A stretch of DNA of 64,000 bases from Triglochin maritima (GCA_963682175.1 OY821793.1:29099493-29163492), one strand, 5' to 3'; counted from the stretch's first letter, positions 22,769 through 35,512 are shown. Notes: a model not told the origin generated them from the letters alone. Numbers and translations: made by a program.

Positions 22769-23678
22769 AAGTTCCATAAACCGTTGTTGGGCCGCCTAAA
22801 GACCACTTAGAAACTAGGTATGGGGCTGGCCACATGCCACGCGTGGAGCTGGCCAAAGGCCACTCCGTCGCCACCCTGCAGGCCAACACCAAATCAGATG
22901 CGCCTCGAGCATCCGACCTCCAAATCGAGCGTTCTAACTTGCATTAGGTAGACAATTCATCCCTCTATCGGCCCCTCAAATTTCAGAGGAAACGTTCAAG
23001 TATTCGGGGTCGCGCCTCCTCCAAGAAGACGTAGCTCCCTACCAGTCACGCCCCCACGTCATCAACATTCTTCATCTCATCGCGCCTAGCCCTACATACA
23101 TCTAAATCGGGCATTCTAAGAGGAGTTACCCATCCACTCCTCCTCACTATGTGCTCAGGTGACCAAATATAGACTAAGGCTCACCTAAGGTCCACTCAGG
23201 CCATTGCATGGGACAAACGATGCGGCAGCTTGCACTTTGCCCGCGGGAACACCCATGGACTTCCAAACGCGTTTTGGAAGCGAATGGGGTAGGCAACAAC
23301 CGTGGGAACCCAACCATGAGCACGAGCAACGTCCCAAAGAGCTTTCCCCACGAGAAACCCCCATTCCCTTCCGGACGCGTTCGGAAGTGCACGGGAAGGC
23401 AACAACCTTGGGCAACCGAACACGTCGAAGAGCAACGTCCACAGGCACCTTGGTCTTTGCCCACGAGAAACCCCCATTTAACCTACAAGTGCGCTTTCAC
23501 TTCCAAACTTGTTTTGGAAGCGAATGCCGCAGGCCACTACCGCGAGCACACACTAGGCCCTAGCGTGGTGCTTACTTGCCAACTATGACAACACTAGGCT
23601 AGTTTCCACCGCCCGACCGCCAAATCACTCCGAGATGGGTTGGCCTCGTAGATAACGTGGATGGATATGTGGGGTCCT
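22769..23678 (+). repeat. Satellite monomer 26 (910 bp, type P-like)
   Basis: One-base deletion in the palindrome ('cccgcgggaacaccc'). Shares 'gtcatcaacattc' and 'gtgaccaaatatag' with type P. Private: 'gcattaggtag', 'aaacgttcaag', 'catgagcacg', 'caaacttgtttt'. Confidence 0.96.
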
Positions 23679-24586
23679 AAGTTCCATAAACCGTGGTTGG
23701 GCCGCCTAAAGACCACTTAGAAACTAGGTGTGGGGCTGGCCACATGCCACGCGTGGAGCTGGCCAAAGGCCACTCCGTCGCCACCCTGCAGGCCAACACC
23801 AAATTGGCTGCGCCTCAAGCATCCGACCTCCAAATCGAGAGTTCTAACTTGCACTACGTAGACTATTCATGCCTCTATCGGCCCCTAAAGTTTCAGTGCA
23901 AACGCCGAAGTATTCGGGGTCGCGTCTCCTCCAAGCAAAATGTACCTCCCTACCAATCACGCCCCACATCATCAGCATTCTTCATCTCATCGCGCCTCGC
24001 CCAACATACATCTAAATCGGGAATTCTAAGAGTTACTCATCCACTCCTCCACACTATGTGCTCGGGTGCCCAAATATAGACTAAGGCTCACCTAAGGTCC
24101 ACTCAGGCCATTGCATGGGACAAACGATGCGGCAGCTTGCACTTTGCCCGCGGGCAACACCCATGGACTTCCAAACGCGTTTTGGAAGCGAATGGGGTAG
24201 GCAACAACCGTGGGAACCCAAGCATGGGCACGAGCAACGTCCCAAAGAACTTTCCCCACGAGAAACCCCCATTCCCTTCCGGACGCGTTCGGAAGTGCAT
24301 GGGAAGGCAACAACCTTGGGCAACCGAGCACGTCGAAGAGCAACGTCCACATGCACCTTGGTCTTTGCCCACGAGCAACCCCCATTTCACCTACAAGTGC
24401 GCTTTCACTTCCAAATGTGTTTTGGAAGCGAATGTCGCAGGCCACTGCCGCGAGCACACACTAGGCCCTAGCGTGGCGCAAACATGCCAACTATGAAAAC
24501 ACTAGGCTAGTGTCCCTCGTCCGACCTCCAAATCACTCCGAGCTGGGTGCGCCTCGTACATAACGCGGATGGATATGTGGGGTCCT
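23679..24586 (+). repeat. Satellite monomer 27 (908 bp)
   Basis: Shortest complete copy. It has a three-base deletion ('ctaagagttactcatcc'), one base lost ('cacgccccac') and one gained near 'caagcaaaatgtacc'. Private: 'gactattcatgcc', 'gtttcagtgc' (also in 29). Confidence 0.96.
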
Positions 24587-25495
24587 AAGTTCCATAAACC
24601 GTGGTTGGGCCGCCTACAGACCACTTAGAAACTAGGTGTGGGGCTGGCCACATGCCACGCGTGGAGCTGGCCAAAGGTGACTCCGTCGCCACCCTGCAGG
24701 CCAACACTAAATCGGCTGCGCCTCGAGCATCCGACCTCCAAATTGAGCGTTCTAACTTGCATTACGTAGACAATTCATGCCTCTATCTGCCGCTAAAATT
24801 TCAGAGGAAACGCCCAAGTATTCGGGGTCGCGCCTCCTCCAAGAAGACGTACCTCCCTACCAGCCACGCTCCACATCATCAGCATTCTTCATCTCATCGC
24901 GCCTCGCCCTACATACATCTAAATCGGGCATTCTAAGAGGAGTTACCCATCCACTCCTCCTCACTATGTGCTCGGGTGCCCAAATATGACTAAGGCTCAC
25001 CTAAGGTCCACTCAGGCCATTGCATGGGACAAACGATGCGGCAGCTTGCACTTTGCCCGCGGGCAACACCCATGGACTTCCAAACGCGTTTTGGAAGCGA
25101 ATGGGGTAGGCAACAACCGTGAGAACCCAAGCATGGGCACGAGCAACGTCCCAAATAACATTCCCCACGAGAAACCCCCATTCCCTTCCGGACGCGTTCG
25201 GAAGTGCACGGGAAGACAACAACCTTGGGCAACCGAGCACGTCGAAGAGCAACGTCCACAGGCACCTTGGTCTTTGCCCACGAGCAACCCCCATTTCACC
25301 TACAAGTGCGCTTTCACTTCCAAACGTGTTTTGGAAGCGAATGCCGTAGGCCACTGCCGTGAGCACAGACTAGGCTCTAGCGTGGCGCTAACACACCAAC
25401 TATGACAACACTAGGCTAGTGTCCCTCGTCCGACCTCCAAATCACTCCGAGATGGGTGCACCTCGTAGATAACGCGGATGGATATGTGGGGTCCT
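24587..25495 (+). repeat. Satellite monomer 28 (909 bp)
   Basis: Deletions at 'cacgctccacatc' and 'aaatatgactaagg'. Private: 'cgcctacagacc', 'aaggtgactcc', 'caaataacattcc', 'gagcacagactagg'. Confidence 0.96.
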
Positions 25496-26404
25496 AAGTT
25501 CCATAAACCGTGGTTGGGCCGCCTAAAGACCACTTAGAAACTAGGTGTGGGGCTCGCCACATGCCACGCGTGGAGCTGGCCAAAGGCCACTCCGTCGCCA
25601 CCCTGCAGGCAAACACAAAATCGGCTGCGCCTCGAGCATCCGACCTCCAAATCGAGAGTTCGAACTTGCATTACGTAGACAATTCATGCCTCTAGCGGCC
25701 CCTAAAGTTTCAGTGCAAACGCCCAAGTATTCAGGGTCGCGCCTCCTCCAAGAATACGTACCTCCCTACCAGCCACGCCCCACATCATCAGCATTCTTCA
25801 TCTCATCGTGCCTCGCCCTACATACATCTAAATCGGGCATTCTAAGAGGAGTTACCCATCCACTCCTCCTCACTCTGTGCTCGGGTGCCCAAATATGACT
25901 AAGGCTCACCTAAGGTCCACTCAGGCTATTGCATGGGACAAACGATGCGGCAGCTTGCACTTTGCCCGCGGGCAACACCCATGGACTTCCAAACGCGTTT
26001 TGGAAGCGAATGGGGTAGGCAACAACCGTGAGAACCCAACCATGGGCACGAGCAACGTCCCAAAAAATTTTCCCCACGAGAAACCCCCATTCCCTTCCGG
26101 ACGCGTTCGGAAGTGCACGGGAAGACAACAACCTTGGGCAATCGAGCACGTCGAAGAGCAACGTCCACAGGCACCTTGGTCTTTGCCCACGAGCAACCCC
26201 CATTTCACCTACAAGTGCGCTTTCACTTCCAAACGTGTTTTGGAAGCGAATGCCGCAGGCCACTGCCGCGAGCACACACTAGGCCCTAGCGTGGCGCTAA
26301 CACGCCAACTATGACAACACTAGGCTAGTGTCCCTCGTCCGACCTCCAAATCACTCCGAGATGGGTGCACCTTGTAGATAACGCGGATGGATATGTGGGG
26401 TACT
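25496..26404 (+). repeat. Satellite monomer 29 (909 bp)
   Basis: Deletions at 'cacgccccacatc' and 'aaatatgactaagg'. Private: 'ggggctcgccac', 'gcctctagcgg', 'caaaaaattttcc', 'gcaatcgagc'. 'caggctattgc' is shared with 30 and 31. Confidence 0.96.
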
Positions 26405-27313
26405 AAGTTCCATAAACCGTGGTTGGGCCGCCTGAAGACCACTTAGAAACTAGGTGTGGGGCTGGCCACATGCCACGCGTAGAGCTGGCCATAGGCCACT
26501 CCGTCGCCACCCTGCAGGCCAAGACCAATCGGCTGCGCCTCGAGGATCCGACCTCCAAATCGAGCGTTCTAACTTGCATTACGTAGACAATTCATCCCTC
26601 TATCGGCCCCTAAAATGTCAGAGCAAACGCCCAAGCATTCGGGGTCACGCTTCCTCCAAGAAGACGTACCTCCCTACCAGCCACGCCCCCACATCATCAG
26701 CATTCTTCATCTCATCGCGCCTCGCCCTACATACATCTAAATCGGGCATTCTAAGAGGAGTTACCCATCCACTCCTCCTCACTCTGTGCTCGGGTGTCCA
26801 AATATGACTAAGGCTCACCTAAGGTCCACTCAGGCTATTGCATGGGACAAACGATGCGGCAGCTTGCACTTTGCCCGCGGGCAATACCCATGGACTTCCA
26901 AACGCGTTTTGGAAGCGAATGGGGTAGGCAACAACCGTGAGAACCCAAGCATGGGCACAAGCAACGTCCCAAACAACTTTACCCACGAGAAACCCCCATT
27001 CCCTTCCGGACGCGTTGGGAAGTGCACGGGAAGGCAACAACCTTGGGCAACCGAGCACGTCGAAGAGCAACGTCCACAGGCAGCTTGGTCTTTGCCCACG
27101 AGCAACCTCCATTTCACCTACAAGTGCGCTTTCACTTCCAAACTAGTTTTGGAAGCGAATGCCGCAGGCCACTGCCGCGAGCACACACTAGGCACTAGCA
27201 TGGCGCTGACATGCCAACTATGACAACACTAGGCTAGTGTCCATCGCCCTACCGCCAAATCACTCCGAGATGGGTGCATCTCGTAGATAACGCGGATGGA
27301 TATGTGGGGTCCT
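26405..27313 (+). repeat. Satellite monomer 30 (909 bp)
   Basis: Deletions at 'aagaccaatcgg' and 'aaatatgactaagg'. First copy back to 'gcgttgggaag'. Private: 'ccataggccac', 'aaaatgtcagagc', 'aactttacccacg', 'aaactagttttgg'. Confidence 0.96.
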
Positions 27314-28224
27314 AAGTTCCATAAACCGTGGTTGGGCCGCCTAAAGACCACTTAGAAACTAGGTGTGGGGCTGGCCACATGCCACGCGTGGAGCTGGCCA
27401 AAGGCCACTCCGTCGCCACCCTGCAGGCCAACACCAAATCGGCTACGCCTCGAGCATCCGACCTCCAAATCGAGCGTTATAACTTGCATTACGTAGACAA
27501 TTCATCCCTCTATCTGCCCCTAAAATTTCAGAGCAAACTCCCAAGTATTCGGGGTCGCGCCTCCTCCAAGAAGACGTAGCTCCCTACCAGCCACGCCCCC
27601 ACATCATCAGCATTCTTCATCTCATCGCGCCTCGCCCTACATACATCTAAATCGGGCATTCTAAGAGGAGTTAAACATCCACTCCTCCTCACTATGTGTT
27701 CGGGTGCCCAAATATAGACTAAGACTCACCTAAGGTCCACACAGGCTATTGCTTGGGACAAACGAGGCGGCAGCTTCCACTTTGCCCGCGGGCAACACCC
27801 ATGGACTTCCAAACGCGTTTTGGAAGCGAATGGGGTAGGCAACAACCGTGGGAACCGAAGCATGGGCACGAGCAACGTCCCAAAGAACTTTCCCCACGAG
27901 AAACCCCCATTCCCTTCCGGACGCGTTGGGAAGTGCACGGGAAGGCAACAACCTTGGGCAACCGAGCACGTCGAAGAGCAACGTCCACAGGCACCTTGGT
28001 CTTTGCCCACGAGCAACCCCCATTTCACCTACAAGTGCGCTTTCACTTCCAAACGTGTTTTGGAAGCGAATGCCGCAGGCCACTGCCGCGAGCACACACT
28101 AGGCCCTAGCGTGTCGCTGACATGCCAACTATGACAACACTAGGCTAGTGTCCATCGCAATACCGCCAAATCACTCCGAGATGGGTGCGCCTCGTAGATA
28201 ACGCGGATGGATATGTGGGGTCCT
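27314..28224 (+). repeat. Satellite monomer 31 (911 bp)
   Basis: First of the 'gggaaccgaagc' group. Private: 'gagttaaacatcc', 'ccacacaggc', 'cgaggcggc'. Tail 'gtgtcgctg' with 'catcgcaataccgcc' is shared with 32, 33 and 37. Confidence 0.97.
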
Positions 28225-29135
28225 AAGTTCCATAAACCGTGGTTGGGCCGCCTAAAGACCACTTAGAAACTAGGTGTGGGGCTGGCCACATGGCACGCGT
28301 GGAGCTGGCCAAAGGCCACTCCGTCGCCACCCTGCAGGCCAACACCAAATCGGCTGCACCTCGAGCATCCGACCTCCAAATCGAGCGTTCTAACTTGCAT
28401 TACGTAGACAATTCATCCCTCTATCGGCCCCTAAAATTTCAGAGCAAACACCCAAGTATTCGGAGTCACACCTCATCCAAGAAGACGTAGCTCCCTACCA
28501 GCCACGCCCCCACATCATCAGCATTCTTCATCTCATCGCGCCTCGCCCTACATACATCTAAATTGGGCATTCTAAGAGGAGTTACCCATCCAATCCTCCT
28601 CACTATGTGCTCGGGTGCCCAAATATAGACTAAGGCTAACCTAAGGTCCACTCAGGCCATTGCTTGGGACAAACGATGCAGCAGCTTCCACTTTGCCCGC
28701 GAGCAACACCCATGGACTTCCAAACGCGTTTTGGAAGCGAATGGGGTAGGCAACAACCATGGGAACCGAAGCATGGGCACGAGCAACGTCACAAAGAACT
28801 TTCCCCACGAGAAACCCCCATTCCCTTCCGGACGCGTTGGTAAGTGCACGGGAACTCAACAACCTTGGGCAACCGAGCACGTCGAAGAGCAACGTCCACA
28901 GGCACCTTGGTCTTTGCCCACGAGCAACCTCCATTTCACCTATAAGTGCGCTTTCACTTCCAAATGTGTTTTGGAAGCGAATGCCGCAGGCCACTGCCGC
29001 GAGCACACACTAGGCCCTAGCGTGTCGCTGACATGCCAACTATGACAACACTAGGCTAGTGTCCATCGCAATACCGCCAAATCACTCCGAGATGGGTGCG
29101 CCTCGTAGATAACGCGGATGGATATGTGGGGTCCT
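28225..29135 (+). repeat. Satellite monomer 32 (911 bp)
   Basis: Markers: 'cacatggcacgcg', 'cggagtcacacctcatcc', 'gatgcagcagc', 'cccgcgagcaac', 'gcgttggtaag', 'cacctataagtg'. Confidence 0.97.
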
Positions 29136-30046
29136 AAGTTCCATAAACCGTGGTTGGGCCGCCTAAAGACCACTTAGAAACTAGGTGTGGGGCTGGCCAC
29201 ATGCCACGCGTGGAGCTGGCCAAAGGCCACTCCGTCGCCACCATGCAGGCCAACACCAAATCGGCTACGCCTCGAGCATCCGACCTCCAAATCGAGCGTT
29301 CTAACTTGCATTACGTAGACAATTCATCCCTCTATCTGCCCCTAAAATTTTAGAGCAAACGCCCAAGTATTCGGAGTCACGCCTCATCCAAGAAGACGTA
29401 GCTCCCTACCAGCCACGCCCCCACATCATCAGCATTCTTCATCTCAAAGCGCCTCGCCCTACATACATCTAAATTGGGCATTCTAAGAGGAGTTACCCAT
29501 CCAATCCTCCTCACTATGTGCTCGGGTGCCCAAATATAGACTAAGGCTAACCTAAGGTCCACTCAGGCCATTGCTTGGGACAAACGATGCAGCAGCTTCC
29601 ACTTTGCCCGCGGGCAACACCCATGGACTTCCAAACGCGTTTTGGAAGCGAATGGGGTAGGCAACAACCATGGGAACCGAAGCATGGGCACGAGCAACGT
29701 CACAAAGAACTTTCCCCACGAGAAACCCCCATTCCCTTCCGGACGCGTTGGGAAGTGCACGGGAACTCAACAACCTTGGGCAACCGAGCACGTCGAAGAG
29801 CAACGTCCACAGGCACCTTGGTCTTTGCCCACGAGCAACCTCCATTTCACCTATAAGTGCGCTTTCACTTCCAAATGTGTTTTGGAAGCGAATGCCGCAG
29901 GCCACTGCCGCGAGCACACACTAGGCCCTAGCGTGTCGCTGACATGCCAACTATGACAACACTAGGCTAGTGTCCATCGCAATACCGCCAAATCACTCCG
30001 AGATGGGTGCGCCTCGTAGATAACGCGGATGGATATGTGGGGTCCT
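29136..30046 (+). repeat. Satellite monomer 33 (911 bp)
   Basis: Markers: 'ccaccatgcagg' (shared with 34), 'aaattttagagc', 'catctcaaagcgcc', 'gatgcagcagc' and 'caaccatggg' (shared with 32). Confidence 0.97.
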
Positions 30047-30957
30047 AAGTTCCATAAACCGTGGTTGGGCCGCCTAAAGACCACTTAGAAACTAGGTGTG
30101 GGGCTGGCCACATGCCACGCGTGGAGCTGGCCAAAGGCCACTCCGTCGCCACCATGCAGGCCAACACCAAATCGGCTACGCCTCGAGCATCCGACCTCCA
30201 AATCGAGCGTTCTAACTTGCATTACGTAGACAATTCATCCCTCTATCTGCCCCTAAAATTTCAGAGTAAACGCCCAAGTATTCGGGGTCGCGCCTCCTCC
30301 AAGAAGACGCAGCTCCCTACCAGCCACGCCCCCACATCATCAGCATTCTTCATCTCATCGCGCCTAGCCCTACATACATCTAAATTGGGCATTCTAAGAG
30401 GAGTTACCCATCCACTCCTCCTCACTATGTGCTCGGGTGCCCAAATATAGACTAAGGCTAACCTAAGGTCCACTCAGGCCATTGCTTGGGACAAACGATG
30501 CGGCAGCTTCCACTTTGCCCGCGGGCAACACCCATGGACTTCCAAACGCGTTTTGGAAGCGAATGGGGTAGGCAACAACCGTGGGAACCGAAGCATGGGC
30601 ACGAGCAACGTCACAAAGAACTTTCCCCACGAGAAACCCCCATTCCCTTCCGGACGCGTTGGGAAGTGCACGGGAACTCAACAACCTTGGGCAACCGAGC
30701 ACCTCGAAGAGCAACGTCCACAGGCACCTTGGTCTTTGCCCACGAGCAACCTCCCTTTCACCTACAAGTGCGCTTTCACTTCCAAATGTGTTTTGGAAGC
30801 GAATGCCGCAGGCCACTGCCGCGAGCACACACTAGGCCCTAGCGTGGCGCTGACATGCCAACTATGAGAACACTAGGCTAGTGTCCATCGCCCGACCGCC
30901 AAATCACTCCGAGATGGGTGCACCTCGTAGATAACGCGGATGGATATGTGGGGTCCT
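30047..30957 (+). repeat. Satellite monomer 34 (911 bp)
   Basis: Front as 33 and 38 ('ccaccatgcagg', 'agagtaaacg', 'cgcctagccc', 'aaattgggc'). Tail as 36 ('cctccctttcacc', 'ctatgagaac'). Private: 'gagcacctcg'. Likely mosaic. Confidence 0.96.
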
Positions 30958-31868
30958 AAGTTCCATAAACCGTGGTTGGGCCGCCTAAAGACCACTTAGA
31001 AACTAGGTGTGGGGCTGGCCACATGCCACGCGTGGAGCTGGCCAAAGGCCACTCCGTCGCCACCCTGCAGGCCAACACCAAATCGGCTGCGCCTCGAGCA
31101 TCCGACCTCCAAATCGAGCGTTCTAACTTGCATCACGTAGAAAATTCCTCCCTCTATCTGACCCTAAAATTTCAGAGCAAACTCCCTAGTATTCGGGGTC
31201 GCGCCTCCTCCAAGAAGACGTAGCTCCCTACCAGCCACGCCCCCACATCATCAGCATTCTTCATCTCATCGCGCCTCGCCCTACATACATCTAAATCGGG
31301 CATTCTAAGAGGAGTTACCCATCCACTCCTCCTCACTATGTGTTCGGGTGCCCAAATATAGACTAAGACTCACCTAAGGTCCACTCAGGCCATTGCTTGG
31401 GACAAACGATGCGGCAGCTTCCACTTTGCCCGCGGGCAACACCCATGGACTTCCAAACGCGTTTTGGAAGCGAATGGGGTAGGCAACAACCGTGGGAACC
31501 GAAGCATGGGCACGAGCAACGTCACAAAGAACTTTCCCCACGAGAAACCCCCATTCCCTTCCGGACGCGTTGGGAAGTGCACGGGAACTCAACAACCTTG
31601 GGCAACCGAGCACGTCGAAGAGCAACGTCCACAGGCACCTTGGTCTTTGCCCACGAGCAACCTCCATTTCACCTACAAGTGCGCTTTCACTTCCAAATGT
31701 GTTTTGGAAGCGAATGCCGCAGGCCACTGCCGCGAGCACACACTAGGCCCTAGCGTGGCGCTGACATGCCAACTATGAGAACACTAGGCTAGTGTCCATC
31801 GCCCGACCGCCAAATCACTCCGAGATGGGTGCACCTCGTAGATAACGCGGATGGATATGTGGGGTCCT
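30958..31868 (+). repeat. Satellite monomer 35 (911 bp)
   Basis: Front type 'catcacgtagaaaattcctc', 'ctgaccctaaaatttc', 'gcaaactccctag', identical in these markers to monomer 37. Tail 'ctatgagaac' as in 34 and 36. Confidence 0.97.
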
Positions 31869-32779
31869 AAGTTCCATAAACCGTGGTTGGGCCGCCTAAA
31901 GACCACTTAGAAACTAGGTGTGGGGCTGGCCACATGCCACGCGTGGAGCTGGCCAAAGGCCACTCCGTCGCCACCCTGCAGGCCAACACCAAATCGGCTG
32001 CGCCTCGAGCATCCGACCTCCAAATGGAGCGTTCTAACTTGCATCACGTAGAAAATTCCTCCCTCTATCTGACCCTAAAATTTCAGAGCAAACGCCCTAG
32101 TATTCGGGGTCGCGCCTCCTCCATGAAGACGCAGCTCCCTACCAGCCACGCCCCCACATCATCAGCATTCTTCATCTCATCGCGCCTCGCCCTACATACA
32201 TCTAAATCGGGCATTCTAAGAGGAGTTACCCATCCACTCCTCCTCACTATGTGTTCGGGTGCCCAAATATAGACTAAGACTCACCTAAGGTCCACTCAGG
32301 CCATTGCTTGGGACAAACGATGCGGCAGCTTCCACTTTGCCCGCGGGCAACACCCATGGACTTCCAAACGCGTTTTGGAAGCGAATGGGGTAGGCAACAA
32401 CCGTGGGAACCGAAGCATGGGCACGAGCAACGTCACAAAGAACTTTCCCCACGAGAAACCCCCATTCCCTTCCGGACGCGTTGGGAAGTGCACGGGAACT
32501 CAACAACCTTGGGCAACCGAGCACGTCGAAGAGCAACGTCCACAGGCACCTTGGTCTTTGCCCACGAGCAACCTCCCTTTCACCTACAAGTGCGCTTTCA
32601 CTTCCAAATGTGTTTTGGAAGCGAATGCCGCAGGCCACTGCCGCGAGCACACACTAGGCCCTAGCGTGGCGCTGACATGCCAACTATGAGAACACTAGGC
32701 TAGTGTCCATCGCCCGACCGCCAAATCACTCCGAGATGGGTGCACCTCGTAGATAACGCGGATGGATATGTGGGGTCCT
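31869..32779 (+). repeat. Satellite monomer 36 (911 bp)
   Basis: As monomer 35 but with private 'caaatggagcg' and 'ctccatgaagacgcag', and the 'cctccctttcacc' variant shared with 34. Confidence 0.97.
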
Positions 32780-33690
32780 AAGTTCCATAAACCGTGGTTG
32801 GGCCGCCTAAAGACCACTTAGAAACTAGGTGTGGGGCTGGCCACATGCCACGCGTGGAGCTGGCCAAAGGCCACTCCGTCGCCACCCTGCAGGCCAACAC
32901 CAAATCGGCTGCGCCTCGAGCATCCGACCTCCAAATCGAGCGTTCTAACTTGCATCACGTAGAAAATTCCTCCCTCTATCTGACCCTAAAATTTCAGAGC
33001 AAACTCCCTAGTATTCGGGGTCGCGCCTCCTCCAAGAAGACGTAGCTCCCTACCAGCCACGCCCCCACATCATCAGCATTCTTCATCTCATCGCGCCTCG
33101 CCCTACATACATCTAAATCGGGCATTCTAAGAGGAGTTACCCATCCACTCCTCCTCACTATGTGTTCGGGTGCCCAAATATAGACTAAGACTCACCTAAG
33201 GTCCACTCAGGCCATTGCTTGGGACAAACGATGCGGCAGCTTCCACTTTGCCCGCGGGCAACACCCATGGACTTCCAAACGCGTTTTGGAAGCGAATGGG
33301 GTAGGCAACAACCGTGGGAACCGAAGCATGGGCACGAGCAACGTCACAAAGAACTTTCCCCACGAGAAACCCCCATTCCCTTCCGGACGCGTTGGGAAGT
33401 GCACGGGAACTCAACAACCTTGGGCAACCGAGCACGTCGAAGAGCAACGTCCACAGGCACCTTGGTCTTTGCCCACGAGCAACCTCCATTTCACCTATAA
33501 GTGCGCTTTCACTTCCAAATGTGTTTTGGAAGCGAATGCCACAGGCCACTGCCGCGAGCACACATTAGACCCTAGCGTGTCGCTGACATGCCAACTATGA
33601 CAACACTAGGCTAGTGTCCATCGCAATACCGCCAAATCACTCCGAGATGGGTGCGCCTCGTAGATAACGCGGATGGATATGTGGGGTCCT
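32780..33690 (+). repeat. Satellite monomer 37 (911 bp)
   Basis: Front as monomer 35; tail as 32 and 33 ('cacctataagtg', 'gtgtcgctg', 'caataccgcc'). Private: 'aatgccacaggcc', 'cacattagaccc'. Likely mosaic. Confidence 0.97.
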
Positions 33691-34601
33691 AAGTTCCATA
33701 AACCGTGGTTGGGCCGCCTAAAGACCACTTAGAAACTAGGTGTGGGGCTGGCCACATGCCACGCGTGGAGCTGGCCAAAGGCCACTCCGTCGCCACCCTG
33801 CAGGCCAACACCAAATCGGCTGCGCCTCGAGCATCCGACCTCCAAATCGAGCGTTCTAACTTGCATTACGTAGACAATTCATCTCTCTATCTGCCCCTAA
33901 AATTTCAGAGTAAACGCCCAAGTATTCGGGGTCGCGCCTCCTCCAAGAAGACGTAGCTCCCTACCAGCCACGCCCCCACATCATCAGCATTCTTCATCTC
34001 ATCGCGCCTAGCCCTACATACATCTAAATTGGGCATTCTAAGAGGAGTTACCCATCCACTCCTCCTCACTATGTGCTCGGGTGCCCAAATATAGACTAAG
34101 GCTAACCTAAGGTCCACTCAGGCCATTGCTTGGGACAAACGATGCGGCAGCTTCCACTTTGCCCGCGGGCAACACCCATGGACTTCCAAACGCGTTTTGG
34201 AAGCGAATGGGGTAGGCAACAACCGTGGGAACCGAAGCATGGGCACGAGCAACGTCACAAAGAACTTTCCCCACGAGAAACCCCCATTCCCTTCCGGACG
34301 CGTTGGGAAGTGCACGGGAACTCAACAACCTTGGGCAACCGAGCACGTCGAAGAGCAACGTCCACAGGCACCTTGGTCTTTGCCCACAAGCAACCTCCAT
34401 TTCACCTACAAGTGCGCTTTCACTTCCAAATGTGTTTTGGAAGCGAATGCCGCAGGCCACTGCCGCGAGCACACACTAGGCCCTAGCGTGGCGCTGACAT
34501 GCCAACTATGACAACACTAGGCTAGTGTCCATCGCCCGACCGCCAAATCACTCCGAGATGGGTGCACCTCGTAGATAACGCGGATGGATATGTGGGGTCC
34601 T
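33691..34601 (+). repeat. Satellite monomer 38 (911 bp)
   Basis: Front as 34 ('agagtaaacg', 'cgcctagccc') but with 'ccaccctgc' and 'gacgtagc'. Private: 'ttcatctctctat' and 'gcccacaagcaac'. Confidence 0.97.
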
Positions 34602-35512
34602 AAGTTCCATAAACCGTGGTTGGGCCGCCTAAAGACCACTTAGAAACTAGGTGTGGGGCTGGCCACATGCCACGCGTGGAGCTGGCCAAAGGCCACTCCG
34701 TCGCCACCCTGCAGGCCAACACCAAATCGGCTGCGCCTCGAGTATCCGACCTCCAAATTGAGCGTTCTAACTTGCATCACGTAGAAAATTCCTCCCTCTA
34801 TCTGACCTTAAAATTTCAGAGCAAACGTCCAAGTATTCGGGGTCGCGCCTCCCCCACGAAGACGCAGCTCCCTACCAGCCACGCCCCCACATCATCAGCA
34901 TTCTTCATTTCATCGCGCCTCGCCCTACATACATCTAAATCGGGCATTCTAAGAGGAGTTACCCATCCACTCCTCCACACTATCTGCTCGGGTGCCCAAA
35001 TATAGACTAAGGCTCACCTAAGGTCCACTCAGGCCATTGCTTGGGACAAACGATGCGGCAGCTTCCACTTTGCCCGTGGGCAACACCCATGGACTTCCAA
35101 ACGTGTTTTGGAAGCGAATGGGGTAGGCAACAACCGTGGGAACCCAAGCATGGGCACGAGCAACGTCCGAAAGAACTTTCCCCACGAGAAACCCCCATTC
35201 CCTTCCGGACGGGTTGGGAAGTGCACGGGAACGCAACAACCTTGGGCAACCGAGCACGTCGAAGAGCAACGTCCACAGGCACCTTGGTCTTTGCCCACGA
35301 GCAACCTCCATTTCACCTACAAGTGCGCTTTCACTTCCAAATGTGTTTTGGAAGCGAATGCCGCAGGCCACTGCCGCGAGCACACACTAGGCCCTAGCGT
35401 GGCGCTGACATGCCAACTATGACAACACTAGGCTAGTGTCCATCGCCCGACCGCCAAATCACTCCGAGATGGGTGCGCCTCGTAGATAACGCGGATGGAT
35501 ATGTGGGGTCCT
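34602..35512 (+). repeat. Satellite monomer 39 (911 bp, type S)
   Basis: First type S copy. Has 'ttgcccgtgggcaac', an intermediate between the usual palindrome centre GC and the AT of monomers 40 and 41. Private: 'cttcatttcatcg'. Confidence 0.97.

Larger units (their letters stand above)
15484..23678. repeat. Three-monomer higher-order repeat (P-Q-R), monomers 18-26
   Basis: Type P monomers (18, 21, 24, 26) carry 'catcaacattc' and mostly 'gaaaggtcatcc'. Type Q (19, 22, 25) carry 'ggggttggcc', 'taacccacattacg', 'tattggcccctacaa', 'gaagacttacctctctacc', 'tacatatatc' and 'aatattgac'. Type R is 20 and 23, which are less alike. The order is PQR PQR PQ P, with Q starts at 16395, 19127 and 21858 (2732 and 2731 bp apart). 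Monomers 22 and 25 also share a one-base deletion ('catgcacgcg') and a one-base insertion ('ccaaaacgtg'). The third unit lacks R and is followed directly by another P-like monomer. Confidence 0.85.
23679..27313. repeat. Sub-array IV: monomers 27-30 with shared deletions
   Basis: Monomers 28, 29 and 30 share a one-base deletion giving 'aatatgactaagg' in place of 'aatatagactaagg', together with 'ccgtgagaaccc'. The tails of 27, 28 and 29 share 'gtgtccctcgtccgacctcc'. Monomers 27, 28 and 29 each have a shortened C run in 'cacgcccca' or its variant. All four are shorter than 911 bp (908-909 bp). Confidence 0.87.
27314..34601. repeat. Sub-array V: monomers 31-38
   Basis: All eight have 'gggaaccgaagcatgg'; 32-38 add 'cgtcacaaagaac', 'gggaactcaacaacc' and 'ccaaatgtgttttgg'. 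Two front types alternate: 33, 34 and 38 ('gcattacgtagacaattcat', 'aaattgggc', 'ggctaacc') and 35, 36 and 37 ('catcacgtagaaaattcctc', 'gtgttcgggtg', 'aagactcacc'). Tails switch independently: 'gtgtcgctg' with 'catcgcaataccgcc' occurs in 31, 32, 33 and 37. Several of these monomers therefore look like mosaics. Confidence 0.85.
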
